In this document: positions 19,588-29,240 of the stretch, piece after piece
How the letters are laid out: each line of letters begins with the position of its first letter
Numbering within the stretch: the first letter of the stretch is position 1
Assembly: GCA_023386835.1 (NCBI GenBank)
Contig: JAEWIY010000068.1
Location: forward strand, 1-64,000
Direction of reading: 5' to 3'
DNA: 64,000 nucleotides
Origin: Verrucomicrobiota bacterium
GTDB lineage: Bacteria; Verrucomicrobiota; Verrucomicrobiia; Opitutales; Opitutaceae
The notes under the pieces: generated by a model
Databases searched by the model: none
What the model was told of the DNA's origin: nothing
What the model saw: the letters and a program-made list of their open reading frames with translations, nothing else
Program-made: the position numbers and the translations under genes

Positions 19588-22500
19588 ATGAACGAGGTCA
19601 ACAGCTCCGCCGTGCTCGAGATGGTGGTCCGGGCGACGCAGCTCGGCTGGTGGGAGTGGGAGATCGGTACTGAGCGCACGTTCTATTCCGCCGGCTGGAA
19701 GCGCCAGCTGGGGTATGCGGACGAGGAGCTTTCGAACGGGTTGGATGAATGGCGGTCCCGCGTGCATCCCGAGGATCTCGCGCGTCTGCAGCGGGTGTTT
19801 TCCGAGTACCTGGCGGCGCCGACGTCGCACTACGAGTCGGAGTTCCGGATGCGCCATCGCGATGGTGCGTGGCGATGGATCCGCGCTTTCGCTCACCTGA
19901 TCTTCGACTCCGAAGGTCGGCCGCAACGACTGTTGGGCAGCCATCTCGACATCACCGAGTTCAAGCGCAACGAGCTCGCGTTGTCGCAGGCCAACCGGAT
20001 GCTCCGGCTGCGGACCGAGGCGAACGCTGCGGTCACCCGCGTGGCGGACGAACTCACGTTTTTGCGCCACGTGTGTCATGCGGCCGTTCACACGGGAGGC
20101 TATGCCGGGGCCTGGGTCCTTTCGAGCGACTCGAACCCGCAGGTGCGGGCGGAAGCCGGCGAGGTGGCATCGGAGCTGGTCGGACTCGACGAGTCGGACC
20201 CGGTGACGGCGGCGTTGCGCACGGGCGAGCCGCAATGGGCCCGGGCGGGCCTGCGCTGGTCAGATGAGAATTCTGCGAGGGTCGGGCAGGTCTTGGAGAA
20301 CGGCACGATCCTGGTGCTGCCGCTGCTCGTGGAGGGAGACCCCTGTGGCGTGCTGGTGGTCCGCGCCACCCTCGAAGACGAAATGGGGCCGGCGCAAGCG
20401 GCGGCGTTGTTGGAGCTGGCGCACGACGTGGCGGTCGGCGTGCAGATGATGCGGACGCGGCTGGAGCGCGACCGGGCGATGCAGGCCCTCTCGCGGAGCG
20501 AATCCCGGCTGGAGGTCGCCGAGCGCATTGCGCACGTGGGGTGCTGGGAGTGGAACCGGCTCACGCGCGAAGTTTTTCTTTCGGCGGAGGCGTATCCAAT
20601 CTTTGGATTGCCGTCTGACGGTGGCTGCCCCGAAACGGGTCGCCTGTTGGAGTTGGTCCACCCGGAGGATCGTGATCGGGTGCGGCGTCTGGCGAATGAC
20701 CAGGTGTTTCAGGACGGCGTGGCTGAAACGGAGTTTCGCGTCGTGCGCCCGGATGGAACCACGCGTTACGTCTTGTCCCGGGTGGCGGGTCCGGGGGGAG
20801 AGCGGACAGCGAACTCGGCACTGCTCATTGGCACGGTACAGGACATCACGGATCGCCGGCGAGCCGAGGATGTTTTGCGCGCCAACATCGCGCGCGCGTT
20901 GTGCCAGGAGGCCACCCTGCTGGAGCTGATGCGTCCCGGCACGCTGCCCCAGGGCGATTTGCCGGCGGCCCTGCAACGGCTGACGGAGGCGGCCGCGCGG
21001 GCTTTGGGCGTTGCCCGCGTGAGTGTCTGGCGCTTGACCGAAGATCGACAGGCAATCGAATGCCTCGACCTCTTCGATCTCGCGACGGAGCAGCATTCGT
21101 CCGGCGGCAGGCTTTCGGCCGCGTCCTGCCCGCGGTACTTCGCCGGGTTGGCAGACGCGGAAGTGTTGACGGCCGATGATGCCCGCTCCGACCCGCGAAC
21201 CGCGGAACTGGACGAGAGCTACCTGCGACCGCTGGGTATCACCGCGTTGATGGACGTGCCGCTGCGGTTGAAGGATGAAGTGGCGGGAGTGCTCTGCCAC
21301 GAGCACATCGGCGAGCCGCGCCGATGGACGCCGGAGGAGCGGACCTTCGCCCTCGCGATTTCCGGGCTGGCGACGCTGTGCTTCGAAGAGGATGCCCGAC
21401 GGCGGGCGCAGGAAGAGCGCGCGAAGTCGGAGCAGGCCTACGCAGCCTTGGTCAGCAGCGTGGACGGCATTGTTTGGGAGGTGGAGCTGCCGTCGTATCG
21501 ATTCCTGTACGTCAGTCCACAGGCCGAAAGGCTGCTCGGTTATCCGATCGATCGTTGGATCAACGACGCGAATTTCTGGATCGAGCACATGCACCCGGAC
21601 GACCGAGCTTGGGCGCCGCTCTTCTGCGAGCGCGCCACGGCGGCCCGGCAGGACCATGAGTTCTACTACCGAATGGTGCGCGCCGACGGGCAGATCGTCT
21701 GGTTGCACGACCTCGTGACGGTGGTGCTGGAGAACGGCGTGCCCTGCCGGTTGCGCGGCATCATGGTCGACGTCACCGAGACGAAGCGAGCCGAGGAGGC
21801 GCTGCATGCGCGCGAGCAGGAGTACCGTGCGCTGGTGGAGAATTCGCCGGACGTCGTCTGCCGCTACGGACGCGACGGGCGGCGCATCTACGTCAACCTG
21901 AGCGGCGAGAAGCTCTTCAACCGCGGCCGGTCTGAGCTGGTGGGCACGCGTGGCGTCGATGAGCACCCCGGCCACCCCGGACTGAGGCGATTCTACGAAT
22001 TGTTGCAGCAGGTGCTGGCGACCGGACGGCCGGCTGAGCTCGATCTGGAACTCGACTACCTGTCGTTGCCGAATCCGCCGATCCACTACGTCCGCTTGGT
22101 GCCGGAGCGGGATCCGCAGGGCAACGTCGTCAGCGTGCTTGGTATTGGCCGGGACATTACGGCGATGCGCGAGACCGAACGCAAACTGCGGGAATCGGAG
22201 GAGCGCCTGCGCCAGTCGCAGAAGATGGAGGCGGTGGGCCGGCTCGCCGGCGGCATTGCGCACGATTTCAACAACCTGCTCGCGGTGATCCAACTGCAGT
22301 CCGACCTGTTGCTGGCCGACAGCTCGCCAGAGTCGATGCGCGAGGGAGTGGAGGAGATCAAAGCCGCGGCCGAGCGGGCGAGCAACCTCACGCGGCAACT
22401 GCTCACCTTCAGCCGCCGGGGCATGCCACAGGTGCGCGTCCTGGATCTGGCCGAGGTCCTGAGCTCAATCAGCGTTTTGCTGCGTCGCTTGCTGGGCGAG

Positions 22501-23343
22501 GACATCGCCCTCGAAACCCGGTTCGCCCGCGGCTTGCCGCAGGTGCAGGCCGATCGTGGCATGATGGAGCAGGTGATCATGAACCTGGCCGTCAACGCGC
22601 GCGACGCGATGCCGGACGGCGGACGCCTGCTGATCGAACTGGCCGTTGAGGAGGTCGACGCGGCGCGTGCCGAAGCTCGCCCAGGAGTGGAGCCCGGCAC
22701 CTTTGTCTCGCTGACTGTCACCGACACCGGCTGTGGGATTCGCGAGGACGATCTGCCGCACGTTTTTGAGCCCTTCTTCACCACGAAGGATGTGGGCCGC
22801 GGAACGGGCCTGGGGCTCTCAACCGTCTTTGGGATTGTGCAACAGCATCGCGGCTGGGTGGAGGTCTCGAGCACCGCGGGACAGGGCGCGACGTTTGGCG
22901 TTTTTCTTCCGGCCGCGCCGCATAGTGTCGCTGCGCCGGCCACACAGAACCGCCGTGCGGCGCCGTCGCAGGGCACCGAGCGGATCCTGCTGGTCGAGGA
23001 TGACCTGGCGGTCCGCCCGCTGACACAGATGGCGCTGGAACGCCACGGCTACAGCGTGATCGCCGCTGATTCCGGCGTCGAGGCTCTGGCGCTGTGGGAA
23101 GAGCACGGCGACTCGGTTGATCTCCTGCTGACCGATCTCGTCATGCCAGGGGGCGTCAGTGGCGCGCAACTGGCCGAACGGTTGTTGGCGGAGCGGCCTG
23201 GTCTCAAGGTGATCTACATGAGCGGATACAGCGACGACGTGATCGAGCGCCGCCTGCCCGCGGGGACCGAGGGACATTTTCTGTCGAAGCCGTTCTCGAT
23301 GGGTGACCTGCTGGCGCAGGTGCGCCGCTGCCTGGCGAAGTAG
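19588..23343 (+). CDS. Hybrid sensor histidine kinase with several PAS and GAF domains and a C-terminal receiver
   Basis: A 1251-residue soluble sensor kinase without membrane segments. Order: PAS/PAC (about 5-125), GAF-like (130-290), PAS/PAC (295-415), GAF (430-600), PAS/PAC (610-730), PAS/PAC (735-865), HisKA with the phosphorylated His892 (GGIAHDFNNLLAVIQ), HATPase (N-box NLAVNARDAMPDGG, G-boxes DTGCGIRED and GTGLGLSTV), then a receiver with Asp1183 (LLLTDLVMPGG). The HDFNN motif and attached receiver are typical of HWE/NtrB-like hybrid kinases. The ATG at 19588 follows an in-frame GTG. No response regulator gene is adjacent, so the partner is encoded elsewhere or the attached receiver is the output. 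The cytoplasmic location and PAS/GAF content suggest an internal or diffusible cue such as redox state or a small molecule. Confidence 0.93.
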   Translation: MNEVNSSAVLEMVVRATQLGWWEWEIGTERTFYSAGWKRQLGYADEELSNGLDEWRSRVHPEDLARLQRVFSEYLAAPTSHYESEFRMRHRDGAWRWIRAFAHLIFDSEGRPQRLLGSHLDITEFKRNELALSQANRMLRLRTEANAAVTRVADELTFLRHVCHAAVHTGGYAGAWVLSSDSNPQVRAEAGEVASELVGLDESDPVTAALRTGEPQWARAGLRWSDENSARVGQVLENGTILVLPLLVEGDPCGVLVVRATLEDEMGPAQAAALLELAHDVAVGVQMMRTRLERDRAMQALSRSESRLEVAERIAHVGCWEWNRLTREVFLSAEAYPIFGLPSDGGCPETGRLLELVHPEDRDRVRRLANDQVFQDGVAETEFRVVRPDGTTRYVLSRVAGPGGERTANSALLIGTVQDITDRRRAEDVLRANIARALCQEATLLELMRPGTLPQGDLPAALQRLTEAAARALGVARVSVWRLTEDRQAIECLDLFDLATEQHSSGGRLSAASCPRYFAGLADAEVLTADDARSDPRTAELDESYLRPLGITALMDVPLRLKDEVAGVLCHEHIGEPRRWTPEERTFALAISGLATLCFEEDARRRAQEERAKSEQAYAALVSSVDGIVWEVELPSYRFLYVSPQAERLLGYPIDRWINDANFWIEHMHPDDRAWAPLFCERATAARQDHEFYYRMVRADGQIVWLHDLVTVVLENGVPCRLRGIMVDVTETKRAEEALHAREQEYRALVENSPDVVCRYGRDGRRIYVNLSGEKLFNRGRSELVGTRGVDEHPGHPGLRRFYELLQQVLATGRPAELDLELDYLSLPNPPIHYVRLVPERDPQGNVVSVLGIGRDITAMRETERKLRESEERLRQSQKMEAVGRLAGGIAHDFNNLLAVIQLQSDLLLADSSPESMREGVEEIKAAAERASNLTRQLLTFSRRGMPQVRVLDLAEVLSSISVLLRRLLGEDIALETRFARGLPQVQADRGMMEQVIMNLAVNARDAMPDGGRLLIELAVEEVDAARAEARPGVEPGTFVSLTVTDTGCGIREDDLPHVFEPFFTTKDVGRGTGLGLSTVFGIVQQHRGWVEVSSTAGQGATFGVFLPAAPHSVAAPATQNRRAAPSQGTERILLVEDDLAVRPLTQMALERHGYSVIAADSGVEALALWEEHGDSVDLLLTDLVMPGGVSGAQLAERLLAERPGLKVIYMSGYSDDVIERRLPAGTEGHFLSKPFSMGDLLAQVRRCLAK

Positions 23344-23460
23344 TGGCGAATTGGCGACAGCCCGGGTGCCCCACGCGGCCGTGACGCCAGAGGCACTTAC
23401 GTCGGCAGTTGGGCCCCATTGCGGGTCGTCGACGCGTGTTACGCGTGCTGCGCGACCAGC

Positions 23461-23522
23461 AAAAAACCCGGCCGCGTGAGCGACCGGGTTTGGAAGAGGG
23501 AAACCCGGGTCGAGGCCCGGGT
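23461..23522 (-). terminator. Intrinsic terminator (double hairpin) of the pyruvate phosphate dikinase gene
   Basis: On the minus strand, 12 bases past the ppdK stop, there is a 7-bp stem (ACCCGGG/CCCGGGT, 23503-23522), then a longer hairpin with AAACCCGG/CCGGGTTT arms (23464-23491). Its 3' side ends in six U residues (A-run at 23461-23466 on the + strand). The second hairpin is a good rho-independent terminator. Confidence 0.85.
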
Positions 23523-23534
23523 GATGGGCGGCGC

Positions 23535-26366
23535 TTAGCGCTTGCCGCGCCCGCTCTTCGCGGCGGCCTGGAGATCGACGACGGCAGCCTGGGCGGCGGC
23601 CAGACGCGCGACCGGCACGCGGAACGGCGAGCAGGACACGTAGTTGAGGCCGAGCTTGTGGCAGAACTTGACCGAATCCGGATCGCCACCGTGCTCACCG
23701 CAGATGCCGAGCTTGATGTCGGGGCGGGTCTGGCGGCCCTTCTGGATCGCGATTTCCATCAGCTGGCCAACGCCCGACTGGTCGATCGACGCAAACGGGT
23801 TCTTCTTCATGATCTCGGCCTCCTGGTAGGCACTGAGGAAGGAGCCGGAATCGTCACGCGACATGCCGAGAGCGGTCTGGGTCAGGTCGTTCGTGCCGAA
23901 GCTGAAGAACTGCGCGGTCTGGGCGATCTCGTCCGCCGTCAGGGCGCCGCGGGGAACCTCGATCATGGTGCCGACGGAGTAGTCGAGCTTGACCTTGGTT
24001 TCCTTCTGCACGGCCGAAGCGACCTCGTGGACAACCGCGACCTGCAGATCGAGCTCCTTCTTGAAGCCGACCAGCGGGATCATGATTTCCGGCTTGGCCT
24101 TGATGCCCTGCTTCTTGGCTTCGGCGGCGGCCTCGAACACGGCGCGCGCCTGCATGGCGGTGATTTCCGGATACTTGATGCCGAGGCGGCAGCCACGGAA
24201 ACCAAGCATCGGGTTGAACTCGTGCAATTCGTGCACGCGGGCCATGATCTTTTCGACCGCGATGCCCAGCTTCCGCGACAAGTCCATCTGCTGCTCCTTG
24301 GTGTGGGGCAGGAACTCGTGCAGGGGCGGGTCGAGGAACCGGATCGTGGCGGGGAAGCCCTTCAACGCCTTGAAGATGCCGAGGAAGTCGGCGCGCTGGA
24401 AGGGGAGCAGTTTGTTGAGCGCCTCCTGGCGGGCCTCGAGCGTGTCCGCGAGGATCATCTCGCGCATCGCATCGATGCGGTCGCCTTCGAAGAACATGTG
24501 CTCGGTGCGGGTGAGGCCGATGCCCACGGCGCCGAACGCAACCGCGTTGCGGGTCTGCTCCGGCGTGTCGGCATTGGTGCGGACCTGCAGGCGGGTGGCC
24601 TGGGAGCACCACTTCATCAACTGGACGTAGCTGCGGTACTTCTCCGTCTTCTGCGCCTTCGCGTCACCGTTGATCAGGCCCGAGATGATTTCGGACGGAG
24701 CGGTCTTGATCTGGCCGGCGTAAACCGTGCCGGACGTGCCGTCGATCGAGAGGTAGTCACCTTCCGAATACGTCTGACCCGCGACTGAGATCGTCTTCTT
24801 GTCGTAGTCGATGTGGAGCGCCGCGGCGCCGCACACGCAAACCTTGCCCATCTGACGGGCCACGAGGGCCGCGTGCGACGAGACACCGCCACGGGCGGTC
24901 AGGATGCCCTCGGCGGCGATCATGCCGCGGAGGTCTTCCGGGGAGGTTTCGACGCGGACGAGGAGGACCTTTTCGCCCTTCTCGGCGGCCAGCACGGCGC
25001 GCTCGGCGTTGAGGTACACCTTGCCAGTGGCCGCGCCCGGGCCGGCGGGCAGGCCGGTCGCGATGACCGTGGCCTTCTTGACGTCATTCGGGTCGAAGAT
25101 CGGCGCGAGGAGCTGGTCGAGCTGGTCGGCGGGGTTGCGCAGGATCGCCGTCTGCCAATCGATCAACTTCTCCTTCACCATATCGATGGAGAACTTGAGC
25201 GCGGCGGCGGCGGTGCGCTTGCCGTTGCGCGTCTGCAGCATGAACAGCTTGCCTTCCTGGATGGTGAACTCGATGTCCTGAACATCCTTGAAGTGCTTCT
25301 CGAGGATCGAGCGCACCTTCAGGAGCTCGGCGTAGGACTTCGGCATCTCCTTCTTCAGGTTGATCACCGGCTCCGGCGTGCGGACGCCGGCGACGACGTC
25401 TTCACCCTGCGCGTTGATCAGAAACTCGCCGTAAAACTCGTTCTCGCCGTTGGCGGGGTTGCGGGTGAAGGCCACGCCGGAACCGGAGTTTTCGCCGGTG
25501 TTGCCGAACACCATCGCCTGCACGTTGACCGCGGTGCCCCACTCGGACGGGATGTTGTACTTCCGGCGATACACGATCGCGCGGTCGTTCATCCAGGACC
25601 CGAAGACCGCGCCGGCGGCGCCGCGCAGCTGGTCCCAGGGATCATTCGGGAAGCCCTTGCCGGTGCGCTCCTTCACGAGGGCCTTGAAGCGCTTCACGAG
25701 CTCCTTCTGGTCCTCGGCGGTGAGCTTGGAGTCCTCGATGTCCGCGTGGTATTTCTCGTGTTTGAAGTTGTGGATGACCGTTTCGAACGGCTCGTGGTCT
25801 TCGCCTTCGCGCTTCTGCACGCCGAGCACGACGTCGCCGTACATCTGGATGAAACGGCGGTAACAGTCCCAGGCGAAACGCGGGTTGTTGGTCGTGTTCT
25901 CCAGCGCCACGACTGTCTGGTCGTTGAGGCCGAGGTTGAGGATCGTGTCCATCATGCCCGGCATCGAGTCGCGGGCCCCCGAGCGAACGGCGACCAGCAG
26001 CGGCATTCCATGGGTCGCCCCGAACTTGGTGCCCATGATGCGCTCCATGTTCGCGACGCCCGCTTCCATCTGCGCCTGCAGCTGCGCCGGGTAGGTCTTC
26101 TTGTTCGCGTAATAGTACGTGCAGACCTCGGTCGTGATGGTGAAGCCCGGAGGCACCGGCAGTCCGATGCGCGTCATCTCCGCGAGGTTCGCGCCCTTGC
26201 CTCCCAGCAGTGCCTTCATGGAGCCGTCGCCGTCGGCTTTGCCGGCGCCCCACGTGTAAACGTACTTCGGGCCCTTTTTGGCGGTTGGCTTTTTCGCCGG
26301 AACTGCTCGGGCGGAGGACTTGGCCGCGGATTTGGCGGCCTTCTTGGCTTTGGTTTTGACTGCCAT
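23535..26366 (-). CDS. ppdK: Pyruvate, phosphate dikinase
   Basis: A 943-residue enzyme that interconverts pyruvate + ATP + Pi and PEP + AMP + PPi. The N-terminal nucleotide-binding domain starts at KYVYTWGAGKADGDGSMKALLGGKG in short blocks typical of PPDK. The swivelling phosphohistidine domain carries TARGGVSSHAALVAR with His498, and the C-terminal PEP/pyruvate barrel carries ICGEHGGDP with the catalytic Cys889 and the LTQTALGMSRDD block. The ATG at 26366 is the only sensible start and produces an odd leader of about 32 residues that is almost entirely Lys, Ala, Ser and Pro (MAVKTKAKKAAKSAAKSSAR...), resembling a histone-H1-like tail and absent from well-studied PPDKs. It is a single-gene unit with its own terminator. 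Confidence 0.96.
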   Translation of the reverse strand: MAVKTKAKKAAKSAAKSSARAVPAKKPTAKKGPKYVYTWGAGKADGDGSMKALLGGKGANLAEMTRIGLPVPPGFTITTEVCTYYYANKKTYPAQLQAQMEAGVANMERIMGTKFGATHGMPLLVAVRSGARDSMPGMMDTILNLGLNDQTVVALENTTNNPRFAWDCYRRFIQMYGDVVLGVQKREGEDHEPFETVIHNFKHEKYHADIEDSKLTAEDQKELVKRFKALVKERTGKGFPNDPWDQLRGAAGAVFGSWMNDRAIVYRRKYNIPSEWGTAVNVQAMVFGNTGENSGSGVAFTRNPANGENEFYGEFLINAQGEDVVAGVRTPEPVINLKKEMPKSYAELLKVRSILEKHFKDVQDIEFTIQEGKLFMLQTRNGKRTAAAALKFSIDMVKEKLIDWQTAILRNPADQLDQLLAPIFDPNDVKKATVIATGLPAGPGAATGKVYLNAERAVLAAEKGEKVLLVRVETSPEDLRGMIAAEGILTARGGVSSHAALVARQMGKVCVCGAAALHIDYDKKTISVAGQTYSEGDYLSIDGTSGTVYAGQIKTAPSEIISGLINGDAKAQKTEKYRSYVQLMKWCSQATRLQVRTNADTPEQTRNAVAFGAVGIGLTRTEHMFFEGDRIDAMREMILADTLEARQEALNKLLPFQRADFLGIFKALKGFPATIRFLDPPLHEFLPHTKEQQMDLSRKLGIAVEKIMARVHELHEFNPMLGFRGCRLGIKYPEITAMQARAVFEAAAEAKKQGIKAKPEIMIPLVGFKKELDLQVAVVHEVASAVQKETKVKLDYSVGTMIEVPRGALTADEIAQTAQFFSFGTNDLTQTALGMSRDDSGSFLSAYQEAEIMKKNPFASIDQSGVGQLMEIAIQKGRQTRPDIKLGICGEHGGDPDSVKFCHKLGLNYVSCSPFRVPVARLAAAQAAVVDLQAAAKSGRGKR

Positions 26367-26565
26367 GTGAGATGTCTGAGTTGGAAATAACCTGTGCCTC
26401 CGGTGAGGACACAAAGACTTGACCCAAAACCTCGTGCCGGGGGTGTGTCAACGGTGCAGAGGGCCGGTTCGTCCGCTCTGAGCCACACTCGCGGCCGGTG
26501 GCGGCGCGCTTTTGCCAAAAGGGCCGCTGCCGGGTGGGCACCCGGTGGGAGTGACCGGTGATCGC

Positions 26566-28668
26566 TCAATCGCCGACGCGGGACAACCAGACGGCGGTGT
26601 AACGGCTCACGGGAGGGGTGGGGAAGTGCCAGGTGCCACCGCCGTGCCGGACCTCTTCGCTCGATTGCGGCTTTCCCGTTTCCACGTTCCACCAGGTCAC
26701 GCGCCACGTCCCGGCCGGGACCTCCGCCAACACAAGTGTGGCGGGGACCGCGGGCTGTTCTTCCACGCTGAAGACCCCCGCTCGGTGGTAGATCCATAAT
26801 ACGATCAGGTCGCCGGCACGACGGCCCACCGCGGCGATGGCCGGGATCTCCAGACCCGTGCGCAAGCTGTGCAACTCGACCCACTCCGGGCCATGTGGAT
26901 TGGACAACTCCAGACGCCGAAGCCCGGGCTTCAGCGGCAGGACAAACTCGACCGGTGGTTGAGGGGGCGGGTTCTTCGCTTCAGGAGGAATCGGCGCCCA
27001 AACGTGCTCACCGGCGACTTGTCCGTCGAGCTGCACGCGAACGGATGCGCCCCGCGGATCCGCGCCCGCGAAACGCAGGGTGGCCGTGGTGTCGCGCGGC
27101 ACGTCGAGCTGGAGTTCGACGCGCGACGGAAACGGCTCCAGTTCGAGCGCGGCCGACGGGACCGGTTTCTCCGCGACCAGCGTATTGGGGATCGAGCCGA
27201 GTTCGGCGGGAGCCTGGCCATCAAACGGGACATACACGGTTGGCGCGGGCTGTCGGTGCCAATGTGCTCCGGGAAAGACGGTGTACGGAAGGCTGCTGGA
27301 CGCGCGAACGGCGGGCGAAAAGGCGACCATATCATTGCGATGGGCCAGGCCCGACTCGCGCACGAATGCGGTGAGTGCCGCCAAACCGTCCAATCCACCG
27401 GCTTTGAGCAAACGGTCGGCGTACCAGATCTGAGCCGGATAACCGCCCTCGTTCATCAATCCCGCCCACGCCAGCGGAAGGTTGGAGTATCCCGTGTCGC
27501 GCAAGGCGGCGGGCAGCGTGGTGACGTTGTCGTCGCCCACCTCACCGTAGAAGATCGGCCGGTTGAGAGCGCGGGCCGGACGGTCGAACCGCCGCACCGC
27601 GGCGAGCAGGTCGCGGGCGTAGAGGTGGGGCTGCAGGAAGTCCATCGCCCCGTACAGGGCGTGGCCAAGGTTGTCATCGCTCGTTGTGATCAGATGCGCC
27701 TCCGTATCGAGACTGCGGATATAACGCGCCATGTGCGCGTGCCATTCGGCGACGGCGGCATTGCTCGCCGGGGTGGCGTCGGGCCCGGTGCGCGCATCGG
27801 TCCACTTGACCTCGTTGAACAGCTCCCAGGCAAAGAGGGCCGGCGAGTAGCTCCAGCGCGCGACGATGTAGCGGTACTTGCGCCGGGTAAGCGCCCGCGC
27901 CTCGGGTGACGTGAAGAACTCGCTGGGAGAAGCAAGAAAGCCGCCGTTGGCGACATTCCACGGATTGATCGCCCAATCGGAGTTCACCCACGAGCTGTAT
28001 TGTCCGTGGTGTTGCAGCACGACTTGCAGATACAACCCGCTGGACTCCGCCAGTTGCACCAACCGGTCCCAACGTTCCGCCGCCTCGAGATCGAGGTCTC
28101 CGCGGGGCGGCGAGGCACCCTGTTTGGCGTCGCGCCAGTCCAGGTTGAGACGACCCCAATGTGCCATCCAGACGCGAGTCCAGTTCAGGCCGGCCTCCCG
28201 CGCGGCGGCGAACGCGCGCGGGTAGTACTCATCGGGTTCGCCCGTCGCCCACGGCAGGTTTGCACCGAATGGGAAAAACGCTTCGCCGTCCGAATGCACG
28301 AAGTGCCGCGGCGAGCGCGGGTCGATCCGGATCGGTCCCGGCACGGGCGACGTGACCTCGGCCGTGGAGTCGCCGATCAAAACCGTTTCGATGGTCTTGT
28401 ATCCGCTTTCGTGTGACTCGGTGATCCGCCCCAGCCGGTAGGTTCCGGTTTTGGCGGCGCGCACACGAACCGCCCACTGGCCGTCGCCGCGGTAGAAGGC
28501 TGGACGCACCTGTTGCTCGCCGGCCGGTGTCGTGACTTCCGCCCACAACTCGCGGGCGAACGGGCTGCCGGGCGCCGGCGCTGGGCGGAAGGCGAACTCC
28601 ACCGGCTGAGCGAAAGCCGAAGCAGCGGAGAGAAAGAGGACGAGGAGCAGGCGCAGGAAAGGAGTCAC
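26566..28668 (-). CDS. Secreted GH5-like glycoside hydrolase with N-terminal DUF5060-type domain
   Basis: A 700-residue secreted protein. The GTG at 28668 gives a clean signal peptide (MTPFLRLLLVLFLSAASAFAQ) and is preferred to longer frames. A short beta domain of the DUF5060 kind (EFAFRPAPAPGSPFARELWAEV) precedes a TIM barrel starting FHSDGEAFFPFGANLPWAT-like and including NWTRVWMAHWG. Clan GH-A catalytic residues are visible as Glu286 (LFNEVKW, acid/base) and Glu376 (FYGEVGDDN, nucleophile). A beta-sandwich tail follows. Role by context: with the GH2 beta-mannosidase and a GH130 remnant next door, it probably attacks a mannan-type or related beta-glycan. The precise substrate is not established. 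Confidence 0.85.
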   Translation of the reverse strand: MTPFLRLLLVLFLSAASAFAQPVEFAFRPAPAPGSPFARELWAEVTTPAGEQQVRPAFYRGDGQWAVRVRAAKTGTYRLGRITESHESGYKTIETVLIGDSTAEVTSPVPGPIRIDPRSPRHFVHSDGEAFFPFGANLPWATGEPDEYYPRAFAAAREAGLNWTRVWMAHWGRLNLDWRDAKQGASPPRGDLDLEAAERWDRLVQLAESSGLYLQVVLQHHGQYSSWVNSDWAINPWNVANGGFLASPSEFFTSPEARALTRRKYRYIVARWSYSPALFAWELFNEVKWTDARTGPDATPASNAAVAEWHAHMARYIRSLDTEAHLITTSDDNLGHALYGAMDFLQPHLYARDLLAAVRRFDRPARALNRPIFYGEVGDDNVTTLPAALRDTGYSNLPLAWAGLMNEGGYPAQIWYADRLLKAGGLDGLAALTAFVRESGLAHRNDMVAFSPAVRASSSLPYTVFPGAHWHRQPAPTVYVPFDGQAPAELGSIPNTLVAEKPVPSAALELEPFPSRVELQLDVPRDTTATLRFAGADPRGASVRVQLDGQVAGEHVWAPIPPEAKNPPPQPPVEFVLPLKPGLRRLELSNPHGPEWVELHSLRTGLEIPAIAAVGRRAGDLIVLWIYHRAGVFSVEEQPAVPATLVLAEVPAGTWRVTWWNVETGKPQSSEEVRHGGGTWHFPTPPVSRYTAVWLSRVGD

Positions 28669-28918
28669 GACGCAAACAGGGCAACCGGACCAGATAGGCC
28701 ATCGGGACGAGCCGACCGGTGAACTGCACCGGTAAATTCGCTGGCCGTAGGGGCGGTGCAAGGTTGTTCGCCGAGTGCAGAGCGGGTGGAAAAGGTTCTC
28801 AATGATCAAGCAAGCGCCCTCATTCCGTTGGACGGCCCGCAACTGTTAGCTTGGGGCCGGCGTCGCGTGCCTGCGCGCGTGTGGCCTCAACCCTACCGTC
28901 CTCGACGACTAACCGCCC

Positions 28919-29090
28919 ATGAGCCTCTCGATCGTTGGCCCGAACATCCCGAATCTGCCCTGGCAACCGCGGGCGGCGGACACGGACTCGGCCTGGCGTT
29001 ATGATCGCAGCCCGGTGATCGGCCGCCGCCCGCTCCCGCGCGTCACCGGCATGTGCAGCCGCGCGGTCGTGTCGATCCATCGCGGGCCGC
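28919..29090 (+). pseudogene. N-terminal remnant of a GH130 mannoside phosphorylase gene
   Basis: An ATG at 28919 opens a frame whose first ~57 codons read like the start of GH130 beta-1,4-mannosyl-glucose phosphorylases: MSLSIVGPNIPNLPWQPR, then SAWRYDRSPVIGR and PLPRVTGMCSRAVVSIHRG, where family members have NIPW..RP, WRYS.NPIIGR and FNSAVVP. After about 29090 no frame continues the family; the next gene starts at 29241. So about 80% of the gene is missing. It sits between a GH5-like hydrolase and a GH2 beta-mannosidase, exactly where such a phosphorylase is expected in a mannan-use locus. The recognition is by eye and from memory of the family. Confidence 0.7.
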
Positions 29091-29240
29091 GCGGATCACG
29101 CCGATCGAGGGCGTGCCCTCTGTCACTTGGGGCAACGGTTCTCATGCCCCACGCTCCGCGAACAAGCAGGAGCCGGCTCCGAGTGTGAGAGGGATTTCGC
29201 GTGCCCCGGCCGCGCGATTCCTCACGTTTCTTGTTTTCCC

